64,000 nucleotides of DNA from JAJPHW01 sp963799065 (GCA_963799065.1 CAWCVJ010000001.1:2170001-2234000); one strand, 5' to 3'. Shown: positions 16,471 to 25,324, counted from the first letter of the stretch. The notes: a model not told the origin generated them from the sequence alone. Made by a program: numbers and translations.

Positions 16471-17480
16471 CGCCGACACCGCAGAACAAATCTCTCGCCG
16501 GGGATTGGCAGAACGCCCGGCGACTCTATCCACTCTATGTCGCGCTGGCGCGGGAGTTCGTGATCGAGTTGCCCCCCTGTGACGACCTCGAAGTGGGCGC
16601 CGAGACCCCTCCTGTGGAGTCGATCGAACAGGCGCGACAGTGGTTCCTCGGCATCGACGAGCAGATCGGCGTGCATCAACTTCGACAATTCTTACAGACG
16701 ACGACGCTGAGCAACGAAGAGGCGCTGCGCGTTTTGCTGCTGCACCATTTAAGAAAAATCAAACACAGCGACTCCGACCGGGACAAGATCGACTTCCTGT
16801 TGGTTCAGTTCTTCTCGCATCGCGCGCCCTCGCCGCTAGGCGATGACGCTGTCACTCCGCAGCTGGTTGCCGAGGCGCTCGAGCCAGTGCTGGGTAAACT
16901 GGAATTGAAAGAGCTGGCATGGACGAAGCCGCTCGACGAACTGATCGTGAGCGCGAACCGCTGTCCCAACCTAAATGCACTGTTCAGCAGCCGGATGCTG
17001 GAAAAGGGTCGCAAAATAAAAACCGCCGCCGGACACAACTACTTTCAGCCTTCGGCGATGGTCGCATTCACCCGTTTCAGCTTTCTCATGCGGCGAGTGT
17101 TCTTCCGGCTCATGCATCAGGATTTAAACGCCATCCTGGATGGCCTGCGCGAACTTGAACTCAAAGGCGTCACGACGATCGACTGCCGCAAGGCCCAATT
17201 CGCAGCCGACGAGCCGATTGATCGCTTGCGTATGATCTGCCAATCGTGGAAAGTGATGTTCCACGCCGAGTATTCATCCGGACAGCCTCTTGCTATGCTG
17301 GTGGATTTGCGAAGCGCAGTCGATGCTGCACTGGGCAAAGGAAAGCCATCGATTGCGAGTAAGAAGGGAGTCGGACAGCCAGCCGCGGCAACAACGACGG
17401 CTAAACCTGCTGTCAAACTGGCAGTGCCTGTGCGCGCGAGCGCCGCCGCGGCAAGTTCCACGGCAGGCCATAAGAAATAA
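16467..17480 (+). CDS. Conserved hypothetical protein
   Basis: 337 residues, mostly helical, no signal peptide or membrane helix. Residues 1-280 are ordered (for example LLHHLRKIKHSDSDRDKIDF, FTRFSFLMRRVFFRLMHQDL) and the last 55 are an Ala/Lys/Pro-rich disordered tail. I do not recognise the family. It is coupled upstream (ATGA overlap) to the small beta-rich protein and lies 21 bp before a receiver/HisKA-like protein, so a signalling or regulatory role is a reasonable guess from context only. Confidence 0.75.
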   Translation: MTPTPQNKSLAGDWQNARRLYPLYVALAREFVIELPPCDDLEVGAETPPVESIEQARQWFLGIDEQIGVHQLRQFLQTTTLSNEEALRVLLLHHLRKIKHSDSDRDKIDFLLVQFFSHRAPSPLGDDAVTPQLVAEALEPVLGKLELKELAWTKPLDELIVSANRCPNLNALFSSRMLEKGRKIKTAAGHNYFQPSAMVAFTRFSFLMRRVFFRLMHQDLNAILDGLRELELKGVTTIDCRKAQFAADEPIDRLRMICQSWKVMFHAEYSSGQPLAMLVDLRSAVDAALGKGKPSIASKKGVGQPAAATTTAKPAVKLAVPVRASAAAASSTAGHKK

Positions 17481-17501
17481 CAACAACCGGGAAGATCGCC
17501 C

Positions 17502-18185
17502 TTGCCTCAGGCTACCGTACTCATCGTGTCCGACGATCCAGACTTTGCCCGTGTGCTGACCCAGCGGTGGCAGCGGGAGCGCCAAGTTCCCTCGTTCGTT
17601 CTGATCGCGCGGAACGCTTCCCGCGCTTGTGAGCTGGGGCGATTTGAACTTGCGATCATCGATTCGACCTCCCCTTCGGACACTGCTTGGCGGGGCAGCC
17701 TTCTACAAATTTTCGATGCGGCGAAGAAACCCACATTGTCGGTCGAAGACCGGACACGGCCTAACCAGGCCGGAAGAGGTGGCTCCGACCGTCATTCAGC
17801 GGTGACTCGAAGCGAAGACTGGATCGAAAACACGATCCTGCTCGGCTCCGCAATGCTCGAACGCGGCGAACTCGAAGCGCGTCTGCGGCAGTTGGAAGAA
17901 GTGCATCAAACGGCGACGGCTCAAGCCACTCTTGGACGTTTCATCCTCGAGATGCGGCACACCATCGGCAACTCACTCACCTCGGTGCTGGGCAACGCCG
18001 AACTGCTGCTCGCTGAGCCCGCCATACTCTCCGCGTCCGCCCGCTTTAAGGTTGAAACCATTCGCTACATGGGTCTGCGCCTGAACGAGATAATGCAGCG
18101 ATTCTCTTCCCTGCAAGCGGAGATGGCCATCGTCGAGCGGCACGACGAATCCTGCAAGGCGCAAGCCGCATCTCAGGGCGGATGA
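17502..18185 (+). CDS. Receiver-like plus HisKA-like protein lacking an ATPase domain
   Basis: 227 residues, TTG start. The N-terminus (ATVLIVSDDPDFARVL, FELAIIDSTSPSDTAWRG) has the fold pattern of a response-regulator receiver, but the phospho-acceptor strand reads AIIDSTSPS and the rest of the domain is shortened. A coiled segment (about 115-145) leads into LGRFILEMRHTIGNSLTSVL, a good match to the HisKA/DHp helix with a phosphorylatable His. No HATPase_c domain follows, so it cannot autophosphorylate alone. It could be a phosphotransfer or dimerisation partner. It overlaps the cupin gene by 4 bp. Confidence 0.7.
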   Translation: MPQATVLIVSDDPDFARVLTQRWQRERQVPSFVLIARNASRACELGRFELAIIDSTSPSDTAWRGSLLQIFDAAKKPTLSVEDRTRPNQAGRGGSDRHSAVTRSEDWIENTILLGSAMLERGELEARLRQLEEVHQTATAQATLGRFILEMRHTIGNSLTSVLGNAELLLAEPAILSASARFKVETIRYMGLRLNEIMQRFSSLQAEMAIVERHDESCKAQAASQGG

Positions 18186-18544
18186 AACTCTCATGGCCGT
18201 GGCCCGATTCGCTGGACGCATTGCTGGCAGCTCCCGATCATCACACCTTGCTCTTGGAAAATGATCGGGTTCGCGTAGTACGCACCTTTATTCCACCCGG
18301 ACAGACCGTTCCCATTCATTCTCATCGCTGGCCGGGAGTCGCATTCGTCATCAGTTGGAGCAACTTGGTCCGCCGCGATCCGGACGGAAATGTCACATTC
18401 GACAGCCGTCAACTTGACGAAGCGCCTGTTCTGAATGCTCCTCGCTGGCAGGAACCATTGCCGCCGCACTCGGTCCAGAATGTTGGCGAGGCTGACATCA
18501 ACATCGTGCAGATAGAGATCAAGAGCGGCAATACACTGCCGTAA
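18182..18544 (+). CDS. Cupin-domain protein
   Basis: 120 residues: a single small beta-barrel with LLLENDRVRVVRTFIPPGQT, then VPIHSHRWPGVAFVIS (HxH metal ligands) and LPPHSVQNVGEADINIVQIE near the C-terminus. This is the two-motif cupin pattern with a probable divalent metal site. The enzyme or sensor role is unknown. It is the last gene of the 16.1-18.5 kb operon, started by an ATGA overlap with the HisKA-like gene. Confidence 0.8.
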   Translation: MKLSWPWPDSLDALLAAPDHHTLLLENDRVRVVRTFIPPGQTVPIHSHRWPGVAFVISWSNLVRRDPDGNVTFDSRQLDEAPVLNAPRWQEPLPPHSVQNVGEADINIVQIEIKSGNTLP

Positions 18545-18631
18545 CCATTCGTCGGGCTCCTGCTTTTGGCAGGTTATGATTGGCTGGTTGGCACTCACAT
18601 AAACACCCAACTCGATCGAGGAGAACACCGT

Positions 18632-19339
18632 ATGAAACGACTACTCATTGCGATGCTGTTCGCTTCGCTACTCCCAGTTGCGTTTGCAGATGTGGAACAT
18701 GTCGAAGATCGGGTCAAAGAATCGGGACAGGTGCTCAAGGAAATCCTCAATGTCCCGGATGACATCCCGCAAGACTTACTGGATAAGGCCGAGTGCATCA
18801 TCGTGCTTCCTTCGGTGAAAAAGCTCGCCATCGGAATTGGAGCAAGCTACGGCAAAGGCGCGATGGTCTGCCGCAAGGGCCAGCACTATACTGGACCTTG
18901 GGGCGCCCCTGCCATGTATGCGCTGGAAGGCGGAAACATCGGCTTTCAGCTCGGAGGTCAGGCCACGGACTTCGTTCTGCTCATCATGAACCAGCGAGGG
19001 GCGGAGTCGCTGATGGGCAGTAAAGTGAAGCTGGGCGCTGACGCTGCGGCTGCCGCCGGACCCAAAGGGCGAGACGCGACCGCCGCGACCGATGTCGTCA
19101 TGCAAGCGGAAATCCTCTCCTACTCGCGCTCTCGCGGACTATTCGCCGGAATCTCACTGGAAGGTTCGACCCTGCGCCCCGACGGAAGCGCGAACGAAAA
19201 ACTTTATGGGCGAAAGATCAGCGCCAGAGAAATAGTCCGCCAAGGCAAAGTAAAAGCGCCGCCCAGCTCGCGAGAATTAATCGCTCTGCTCAACAAGAAG
19301 TCCCCGAAGAATAAATCCGATCCCAAGTCGCTGGAGTAG
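18632..19339 (+). CDS. SYLF/YSC84-domain exported protein
   Basis: 235 residues, start ATG 18632 behind GAGGAGA. Signal peptide (MKRLLIAMLFASLLPVAFAD). The rest matches the SYLF (YSC84) lipid-binding domain: AECIIVLPSVKKLAIGIGAS, GKGAMVCRKG, TDFVLLIMNQRGAESLMGSK, VKLGADAAAAAGPKGRDATA, and ILSYSRSRGLFAGISLEGS. Bacterial members are periplasmic or outer-membrane associated and poorly understood. The C-terminus is Lys/Pro/Ser-rich. It faces a TPR gene with a 2-bp gap. Confidence 0.9.
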   Translation: MKRLLIAMLFASLLPVAFADVEHVEDRVKESGQVLKEILNVPDDIPQDLLDKAECIIVLPSVKKLAIGIGASYGKGAMVCRKGQHYTGPWGAPAMYALEGGNIGFQLGGQATDFVLLIMNQRGAESLMGSKVKLGADAAAAAGPKGRDATAATDVVMQAEILSYSRSRGLFAGISLEGSTLRPDGSANEKLYGRKISAREIVRQGKVKAPPSSRELIALLNKKSPKNKSDPKSLE

Positions 19340-19341
19340 AT

Positions 19342-19698
19342 CTACCCATTCTTATTCTTGAGTTGCTGCTTCCAACCCAGTACGCGCGCCTTCGCACCCT
19401 CAGCCTCGGCTTCCGCAATCATCCCCTTGAGCTGATAAAGCACAGACAGACTGGTGTGCGCCAGAACATCATCAGGATCTAATTCAGTAATTCGACTTGC
19501 CACCGGAATGGCTTCATCGACACGACCCAAATCCTGGAGGGCTCGGGCCAGACCGTGCATAGCCTCGGTGAAGGTGGGATCGGCGGCAACCGACTTCTGG
19601 TACTCGTCCACGGCGCGCTCTGGTTCCCCTTCCGCCATGAAGTCGAGTGCGGCATAGTAATGGTCTTCAGAAACCTGGCGAGAGGAGCGATCGGTCAT
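19342..19698 (-). CDS. Tetratricopeptide-repeat protein
   Basis: 118 residues, entirely helical, with about three TPR units: YYAALDFMAEGEPERAVDEY (residues 14-33), FTEAMHGLARALQDLGRVDE and VLAHTSLSVLYQLKGMIAEA. It has no signal peptide, so it is probably a cytoplasmic protein-interaction module. ATG 19698 is preferred over the TTG 6 bp upstream. It lies convergent with the SYLF gene and 31 bp behind nothing on its own strand, so it appears monocistronic. Confidence 0.8.
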   Translation of the reverse strand: MTDRSSRQVSEDHYYAALDFMAEGEPERAVDEYQKSVAADPTFTEAMHGLARALQDLGRVDEAIPVASRITELDPDDVLAHTSLSVLYQLKGMIAEAEAEGAKARVLGWKQQLKNKNG

Positions 19699-19728
19699 AA
19701 ACAATTGTTGGAGCAGGGTTAAGTGCGA

Positions 19729-20973
19729 CTATTGCCCGGTCGAAGCTCCGAAGGTTTCCGGTGGGTCGAAGAAGCATTGCTTCCAAAATGCGTCTTCGGT
19801 CAAGGCACCCGATTTCCATTTTTGCATCGAGTCCATGGTCGCAGCCACCATACCGCCATCCTCGGAATCGAACATGATCACCACTCCCTGTGGTGCAGCC
19901 GAAGTCGAAGCTAGTTTCGCATACTGCCGGTCCAGCAGAGTTTTCGCTGTGGCTCGCTTGGCTCGCCAGCCCAGGATTCCGCTATCGGCTGTGCCCTGCA
20001 CGGTGAGAATCGCAACCGTCTTTCCACGGAGCGGTTCCCAATCTCCGGGAAAACTGGCGGTTTGCTCATTCGTGATGCGATACCCTGCGTCGGAGTTGAG
20101 TTGAGCGCCAGCCGTGGCGTCGGGCATTTCCAGATTGGAGCGGCGAATCCATCCTCGCGACAGCCCCGAGATGCGCACGTGCACCCAGCTGGCGTTCATA
20201 TCGAGAACTTCAAATTCATCTTCCGCTTTTGCGGTAAAGAGGAGCTTTGCGCCTTCGACGGGGTTGGCGAGAATCGGCGCGCCGTTCTTCTTGACCGCGA
20301 CAAGATTGGTGGGATGAGATTGATTGCGGAGAATCTCTTCCAGATTGTGGGCTTCGGTCGTCAACTCGGAAAGGTGGCGATCCGCAGCAGCCCTCTGGTC
20401 GCGCAGGCCGGAGTCTTGGTCTCCAGAATTAGACAAAGGGATTTCCCCACCGGTAATCGAATTTTTCAGCGAGGGCAGTTGCGGTACGGGAGCCGAAAGC
20501 GCAGACGCCTCGGGTGCGGAGCGTCGCGAGGGAACGGGATGGTCGGGCGAAGTCGCGGACGCCAGCATTCCAAGAGAATCCTGGAGCCGATCTAAGAGAT
20601 CGGACTCCAACCTTCCATTCGAAGATAAGGCCTGGTAGCCGGAGTTCGCAGGGACGGGGTCGCTATACCAAGCGGTGATTTTCGCAGTCACTTTCACTCG
20701 CGAAGTCCCCGGCGTCAGCGGAATGACTTTGACCGTGCACTGGTAATAGGCTCGCTGGTAGCGATCCAAAGAGTGGGCGGCGAAATTCGCAAAACCGTCC
20801 AGGGTGGGCAACTTTCCCCCGGTGGGTTGCAGATTTTTTAAGGCTTGTTCGACTTTGGCGGCGGGCAAAGAAAAGGTTCGCTCCACGACGTTCCTGGCGG
20901 AGTCCGTTTGCGCAAAGCAAGCTGAGACGAAGGGCAGGACGCAGCCGATTGCAAAGTAAACCCGCGCGCTCAT
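19729..20973 (-). CDS. Exported SH3-domain hypothetical protein
   Basis: 414 residues. An N-terminal signal peptide carries a lipobox-like end (VLPFVSAC), so it may be a lipoprotein. Residues 30-115 form a beta/alpha domain (YYQCTVKVIPLTPGTSRVKV). A Ser/Pro linker and a coiled segment follow, and around 230-285 there is a bacterial SH3-like repeat (GAPILANPVEGAKLLFTAKA, DEFEVLDMNASWVHVRISG, RGWIRRSNLE). The C-terminal 130 residues are unassigned. It overlaps the upstream SH3 gene by 4 bp, so the two are co-translated. Confidence 0.75.
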   Translation of the reverse strand: MSARVYFAIGCVLPFVSACFAQTDSARNVVERTFSLPAAKVEQALKNLQPTGGKLPTLDGFANFAAHSLDRYQRAYYQCTVKVIPLTPGTSRVKVTAKITAWYSDPVPANSGYQALSSNGRLESDLLDRLQDSLGMLASATSPDHPVPSRRSAPEASALSAPVPQLPSLKNSITGGEIPLSNSGDQDSGLRDQRAAADRHLSELTTEAHNLEEILRNQSHPTNLVAVKKNGAPILANPVEGAKLLFTAKAEDEFEVLDMNASWVHVRISGLSRGWIRRSNLEMPDATAGAQLNSDAGYRITNEQTASFPGDWEPLRGKTVAILTVQGTADSGILGWRAKRATAKTLLDRQYAKLASTSAAPQGVVIMFDSEDGGMVAATMDSMQKWKSGALTEDAFWKQCFFDPPETFGASTGQ

Positions 20974-21914
20974 GGCAACGCTTCCAATTGCGCGCGGGCC
21001 ACCCAGCCGTGCTGTCCGTCGTCGGTCTCAATACCGACCCAATAAGGAGTGTCGACCAGAATTACGACTTCAGACCCCGCTGGGACGGTTTTCAACACGG
21101 AGGCGGTGCTGAAAGGCGCGGAACGAATCGTGGCGCCCCCCGCTTTTGCCAAGCGCTCGACCTGGCGGCGCAATTGCTGCACATGCTGCTCAAGAGTCTG
21201 GGAGGACTGTTGCGATAAGGCGAGGCTCGAGGCTTCAACGTCACGGCTTTGTTCGAGCGCCTGCCGCGCAACTTCCCGCTGCCGGCTATCCAAGCTCTCA
21301 GCGGCCTGCGTTCGCTGTTGCTGGATGCTGGCAACATGATCCTGAACGTCCTTGAGCTCGGCGGTTTCGACCGATCCGTTGGAGGGGTGAACTGTCTTAC
21401 GAAAGGACTCCACAAAAACCGCATCGATGCGAACGATGCAGTGCTTGTCGTCTTTGGGCTGAACCACGTAGCGCACCGCAACGGTGCCTACATCGTTCGC
21501 TTCTTTGAAGTTGCGAGGATCGACGACTTGTTCGCGGACTTTATAAAAGACCGAACCCGGATCGGTCCACTTGGGGAAAAGAGGAGTGGATTCGACAGCG
21601 TCCGCCTTGTTGATGAATTCGTCGTTGTTGTACTCTTTACTGCCTCGGATGATGGTGTCGGCGACAACTTCCTGCACCGCTTGGATCAGGTCGTCGGGTG
21701 AGGCCTCGACCTCCACCGCGACCCCCTCGCCGTAGTGTTCCGTAATTTTCTCGCGGGCGCTCAAAGGACAAGCGCCGACCAGGAGTAGCAAGAAACAACC
21801 TGCCGCTATGGGCGATCTCAGCGCCCAAAAACATCGCGCGGGGGCGACGAGGCTCGCCAAACGTCCTTTTCGTATCAAGGTCTCCATTAATTCCGCAGGA
21901 TAATCTGCCGTCAT
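20970..21914 (-). CDS. Exported SH3-domain protein with coiled coil
   Basis: 314 residues. A membrane or lipoprotein signal near residues 33-52 (FLLLLVGACPLSARE) comes first. Residues 60-180 resemble the N-terminal beta/alpha domain of the next gene's product. A Gln/Arg-rich coiled coil (about 185-245) leads to a C-terminal SH3-like domain (GATIRSAPFSTASVLKTVPA, PYWVGIETDDGQHGWVARAQ). SH3b domains often bind peptidoglycan, but this is not shown. ATG 21914 has GTGAGA upstream; ATG 21887 is an alternative start. It is the first gene of a two-gene operon with a 4-bp overlap. Confidence 0.75.
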   Translation of the reverse strand: MTADYPAELMETLIRKGRLASLVAPARCFWALRSPIAAGCFLLLLVGACPLSAREKITEHYGEGVAVEVEASPDDLIQAVQEVVADTIIRGSKEYNNDEFINKADAVESTPLFPKWTDPGSVFYKVREQVVDPRNFKEANDVGTVAVRYVVQPKDDKHCIVRIDAVFVESFRKTVHPSNGSVETAELKDVQDHVASIQQQRTQAAESLDSRQREVARQALEQSRDVEASSLALSQQSSQTLEQHVQQLRRQVERLAKAGGATIRSAPFSTASVLKTVPAGSEVVILVDTPYWVGIETDDGQHGWVARAQLEALP

Positions 21915-22159
21915 TTTCTCACGAGAACGGCATCAAGGCGAATCAAGGGATCGAGTGCAAGAGTTTGCACAAGATGCCGCCGAGGAAGCGCCAGAAGTCT
22001 TATATCCGCAGGAAAAGTTTGCGAAAGCGCGTTTGATTTGAACGTTCTATCCTACTGATTTGAAACTGTAATCTAATGAACGAGAATTTGTGGGTCTTAA
22101 TTGTGAAAGAAATTTTGCAAGATGAGCCTTGACAGTGTCTGGGTGGACGGGCGATACCG

Positions 22160-22837
22160 ATGTGGAGCGGGCACGCACCTATGATGAAACTGAAGAGCAC
22201 GGACGGCTCTGTGCCGCGACGTCGCAGCATCCCGCGGATGGGCCTCGCATCGGCCAGGATTCGCAACCGCACTGGGAAACAGGAAGCCCTGCTTCTGGCA
22301 GCCTCAAAGCTGTTCGCGCAACAGGGTTATGAGGGCACCACAACCCGTGACATTGCTTCGTTCGCCGGCTGTGCCGAGGGTCTGATTCATCGCTATTTTC
22401 GCGGCAAAGCGGGCTTGCTGCTAGCCATCATCGAGCAACGCGTATCCGACGAAGTGCAGGACTTGAGCGAACGCCTTCCGGTCGCGAGGAACCTGGAGGA
22501 AGAGGTGGTGCGCCTGATGGAATGGGAACTGGATTGCATATGGCAGGATCGCGATTTTTTCCGGGTTATCATTCCACGTGCCCTGCTCGATCCTGCCGTC
22601 GCCAAGGTGCTTGGACGGGTCGGTACTTCGCGCCACTGCGGCATAATTGTGAGGCGTCTGCGAAAGTTCAGCGAATGCCAGCGATTGTCCCCTGAGGAAG
22701 TCGAAGCCATCGCGCGGTTTATTGCGGTGGCAAGCTTCGGTTTCGCGTTTTGGCGGCCTGTGATCCTCGGTCAGAATCGCTTGCATGCCAGGAAAATGGC
22801 CTTGACGGTTGCAAGATTGCTAGCCCGCGGAGTATAA
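22160..22837 (+). CDS. TetR-family transcriptional regulator
   Basis: About 225 residues (the start is uncertain; ATGs also at 22181, 22184 and 22238). The TetR DNA-binding domain lies near residues 38-85: KQEALLLAASKLFAQQGYEG, TTTRDIASFAGCAEGLIHRY, FRGKAGLLLAIIEQ. The C-terminal ligand domain is all-helical. It stands directly upstream of, and in the same direction as, the cytochrome/oxidase cluster. A perfect palindrome (22922-22939) overlies that cluster's likely transcription start, so this protein is the obvious candidate repressor. Confidence 0.93.
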   Translation: MWSGHAPMMKLKSTDGSVPRRRSIPRMGLASARIRNRTGKQEALLLAASKLFAQQGYEGTTTRDIASFAGCAEGLIHRYFRGKAGLLLAIIEQRVSDEVQDLSERLPVARNLEEEVVRLMEWELDCIWQDRDFFRVIIPRALLDPAVAKVLGRVGTSRHCGIIVRRLRKFSECQRLSPEEVEAIARFIAVASFGFAFWRPVILGQNRLHARKMALTVARLLARGV

Positions 22838-22892
22838 GTTGGCCTCGTGATTCGTCTTGGCGACCAAGTCAAAAGTAAATTTTTGTTTTTGC

Positions 22893-22920
22893 TTGACACT
22901 CGTCTTTTCACCGTGATAGT
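22893..22920 (+). promoter_or_regulatory. Sigma70-type promoter of the cytochrome/oxidase cluster
   Basis: TTGACA (22893-22898, consensus), a 16-nt spacer and GATAGT (22915-22920, 4 of 6 matches). It is the best housekeeping-type promoter seen in the window, about 90 bp before the cytochrome-porin gene. Confidence 0.6.
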
Positions 22921-22921
22921 T

Positions 22922-22939
22922 AGTGCGTAAGCACGCACT
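22922..22939. promoter_or_regulatory. Operator-like palindrome at the cluster promoter
   Basis: AGTGCGT (22922-22928), AAGC, ACGCACT (22933-22939): perfect 7-bp arms beginning 1 nt after the -10 box, over the expected +1. Size and position fit a TetR-type operator. The TetR gene ends 84 bp upstream. Confidence 0.55.
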
Positions 22940-23012
22940 TGCGAATTCTGTGATCGCGAGTCAAAGTCCGACCACCCAGTGAGTGGAGTCTGCGACTTCC
23001 AGGAGGAAGAGA

Positions 23013-24368
23013 ATGGTTTCGTCCCGTAAAGCAGTTGCGGGTTTTCTGATGCTGGCTTGTTTGATGTTCGTGGGGGCCACCGAGGCGCATGCGCTCCCCG
23101 CGTTTGCGCGCAAATATGGCCTGCGCTGTTCGGCCTGCCATGAAGCGTGGCCTATGCTCAATCAGTTTGGGCAAAAGTTTAAGGACAACGGCTACCAGCT
23201 GATGAACGACCGGGATGCCCCGATCTGGCAGAATCCATCCTATTGGCCGGTGACGTTTCGCATGACGCCGCAGTGGCACCGCGAGAGTACGGACAAGGTC
23301 CAAGTTGACACCCAGGCGGGCCCAGCCGGACAGGTGCAGGTGACCTCGCATGGCTTCGATCTCAGCGGACTCGATTTCCATACCGCTGGTACCCTCGACA
23401 AAAACATATCCTTTTATCTCTTACCTTCCTCCGACCCAACTGGGGCTTTTCACTTCGAGCAAGTCTTTGCCCGACTGGACAACGTGTTCAACTCCCCCTG
23501 GCTGAACGTGAAATTGGGCAAGTTTGAACTGGACAACCTCCTCTCGGAGAAAAGGATTCTCACCCTGACCAGCATCTCGGGTGTCTACCAGCTCTACCAC
23601 TTCACCCCGCTGGGAGACAGTAACTTTTACGGTCAGATCGGCGACAACCAGCTTGGCGTTGAATACCTGGGACATTCCTACAATGACCGCACGCGGGTTT
23701 CCGCGGCGCTGTTAAGTTCCAACGATGGAAACGTCAACCTTCCTGCCGGCAATTCCTACAGCGGATTTTTCGCCGCCAGTCAAGCCTTCGATACCGGCAG
23801 ACTGGGGGTTCAAAGACTCGGCTTCTACGCGATGGTGGGAGAAGCTCCCACGCAATTCCTGACCCAAGGTGGAGCGCCTCTGGGCGGCACAGGATTCGGA
23901 AATAAGAGCTTCAATCGCTATGGATTTACCGGCCAGTTCTACCTGGGTAAGCTCGACTTCCAGGTGGTGACTCAACACGGCGAAGACGATAAGTACTTTG
24001 GCACCGCCACTTCGCCCTACCAACCGTATCCGGGCAACATTGCATCCGGTGCGTTGCCCACTGGTGCGCAGAACCCGACGTGGAACGGTGTGCTAGTAGA
24101 AACCCACTATGTGTATAGTCCCCAATTGATCTTCATCAATCGATACGAGGGGATTCGGATGTCACAACAGGCCTTGTCAAGCATGCCTTCGGGAGCGGGC
24201 AATATCGACATGGTCACGTTCGGCTATCGATACATGCCGATCATGACCAGTCGAGCGGGATTTGCCTGGCATAACGAATATTCATGGATCAGAACCTCAG
24301 ACGCAGCCCCCGACCAGACCGATCTGACCAGCAGCAGCTTACTGCTGGGACTTGACTTTGCATTCTAG
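23013..24368 (+). CDS. Monoheme cytochrome c fused to an outer-membrane beta-barrel (Cyc2-like architecture)
   Basis: 451 residues from the ATG at 23013, preceded by AGGAGGAAG. A signal peptide ending near AHALPAFA is followed by one heme c motif (GLRCSACHEAWPMLNQFG) at about residues 38-55. The rest is a series of amphipathic beta-strands (WLNVKLGKFELDN, RYGFTGQFYLGKLDFQVVTQ, NIDMVTFGYRYMP), ending in LLLGLDFAF, with the terminal Phe used for BAM insertion. A cytochrome head on a porin of about 400 residues is the layout of Cyc2 iron oxidases and related cytochrome-porins. Function is inferred from architecture and from downstream c-type cytochrome, copper protein and oxidase genes. Iron as substrate is not demonstrated. 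Confidence 0.75.
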   Translation: MVSSRKAVAGFLMLACLMFVGATEAHALPAFARKYGLRCSACHEAWPMLNQFGQKFKDNGYQLMNDRDAPIWQNPSYWPVTFRMTPQWHRESTDKVQVDTQAGPAGQVQVTSHGFDLSGLDFHTAGTLDKNISFYLLPSSDPTGAFHFEQVFARLDNVFNSPWLNVKLGKFELDNLLSEKRILTLTSISGVYQLYHFTPLGDSNFYGQIGDNQLGVEYLGHSYNDRTRVSAALLSSNDGNVNLPAGNSYSGFFAASQAFDTGRLGVQRLGFYAMVGEAPTQFLTQGGAPLGGTGFGNKSFNRYGFTGQFYLGKLDFQVVTQHGEDDKYFGTATSPYQPYPGNIASGALPTGAQNPTWNGVLVETHYVYSPQLIFINRYEGIRMSQQALSSMPSGAGNIDMVTFGYRYMPIMTSRAGFAWHNEYSWIRTSDAAPDQTDLTSSSLLLGLDFAF

Positions 24369-24380
24369 GAGAGGAAAACG

Positions 24381-25286
24381 ATGGAAACGAAGATCATGAA
24401 AACATCATCGCTACTGCTGGGAGCGGCGTGTTTGCTTCTGATGTCGGCGGCCTCCTGGGGGCAAATGACCGCATACCAGGAAAGTCAGCGACTCAACATG
24501 GAAGCTCACGTGGGCAAGTACACAGGTCACGCCAAAGACGCCGAGGCTAATTATCGGCGTTACTGCGTCGGCTGCCACGGAGTGGAGGGCGACGGTCAAG
24601 GCGAAAACGCTCAATGGCTGGATCCCATGCCTCGTAACTTCACCCTCGGCCAATTCAAATGCCGATCCACGCCGAGTGGGACTTTGCCCTTGGATTCCGA
24701 CCTGTACGACTCGATCGGTCGCGGCTTTGATCGCTCGGTCATGCCGATCTGGAATCAGTTGACCAATCAAGATAAGGTCGACCTCGTGGCCTACGTGAAG
24801 CATTTTTCGTCGAAGTGGGTCACAGAAAAGGCTGGCGAACCATTCCCCATTCCGCCGGAGCCTGAAGTCACCGCGGAAAAGATTCAGCAGGGTCAGGCTC
24901 TCTTCCAAAAGCTGGAATGCTGGAAGTGCCACGGAGTCGAAGGCCGCGCCAATGGGCCTTCGTCCGACACACTTACGGACGACCAGAATCGCCCCATCAA
25001 GCCGTACAATTTCGCTGAAGGCGCGCGCCAGAAGTGCGGCAGCACCGACCGCGACATTTACCGCATCTTCATGTCCGGTCTGGACGGCACGCCTATGCCT
25101 TCCTACATCGACAACGTGAAACCTGAGGAAGCCTGGGAACTCGTGTTCTACCTGCGCACTTTGCAGCAGAAGAATGCATACAACGCAAAAGAAAAGGCGA
25201 TCGCGAAGCAACTCGGATTGAAGCCTATCGATCCTAACGCCCCGGCGCCGGCCGCACCTGCCGCCGCACCCGGAGGCCAACAGTAG
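24381..25286 (+). CDS. Diheme cytochrome c
   Basis: 301 residues, ATG 24381 with GGAGAGG upstream, 12 bp after the cytochrome-porin gene. A signal peptide (LLLGAACLLLMSAASWGQ) precedes two class-I cytochrome c domains: YCVGCHGVEGDG (about residue 55) and CWKCHGVEGRANG (about residue 175). Candidate axial methionines are in RSVMPIWNQ and GTPMPSYID. The C-terminus is Pro/Ala-rich. It is a periplasmic electron carrier, comparable in role to Cyc1 in the iron-oxidising rus operon, between an outer-membrane donor and the terminal oxidase encoded downstream. The partner assignment is inference. Confidence 0.9.
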   Translation: METKIMKTSSLLLGAACLLLMSAASWGQMTAYQESQRLNMEAHVGKYTGHAKDAEANYRRYCVGCHGVEGDGQGENAQWLDPMPRNFTLGQFKCRSTPSGTLPLDSDLYDSIGRGFDRSVMPIWNQLTNQDKVDLVAYVKHFSSKWVTEKAGEPFPIPPEPEVTAEKIQQGQALFQKLECWKCHGVEGRANGPSSDTLTDDQNRPIKPYNFAEGARQKCGSTDRDIYRIFMSGLDGTPMPSYIDNVKPEEAWELVFYLRTLQQKNAYNAKEKAIAKQLGLKPIDPNAPAPAAPAAAPGGQQ

Positions 25287-25324
25287 TTGTACCCCGCAGT
25301 CGCTTGCAAGGAGAATTGAAACTT

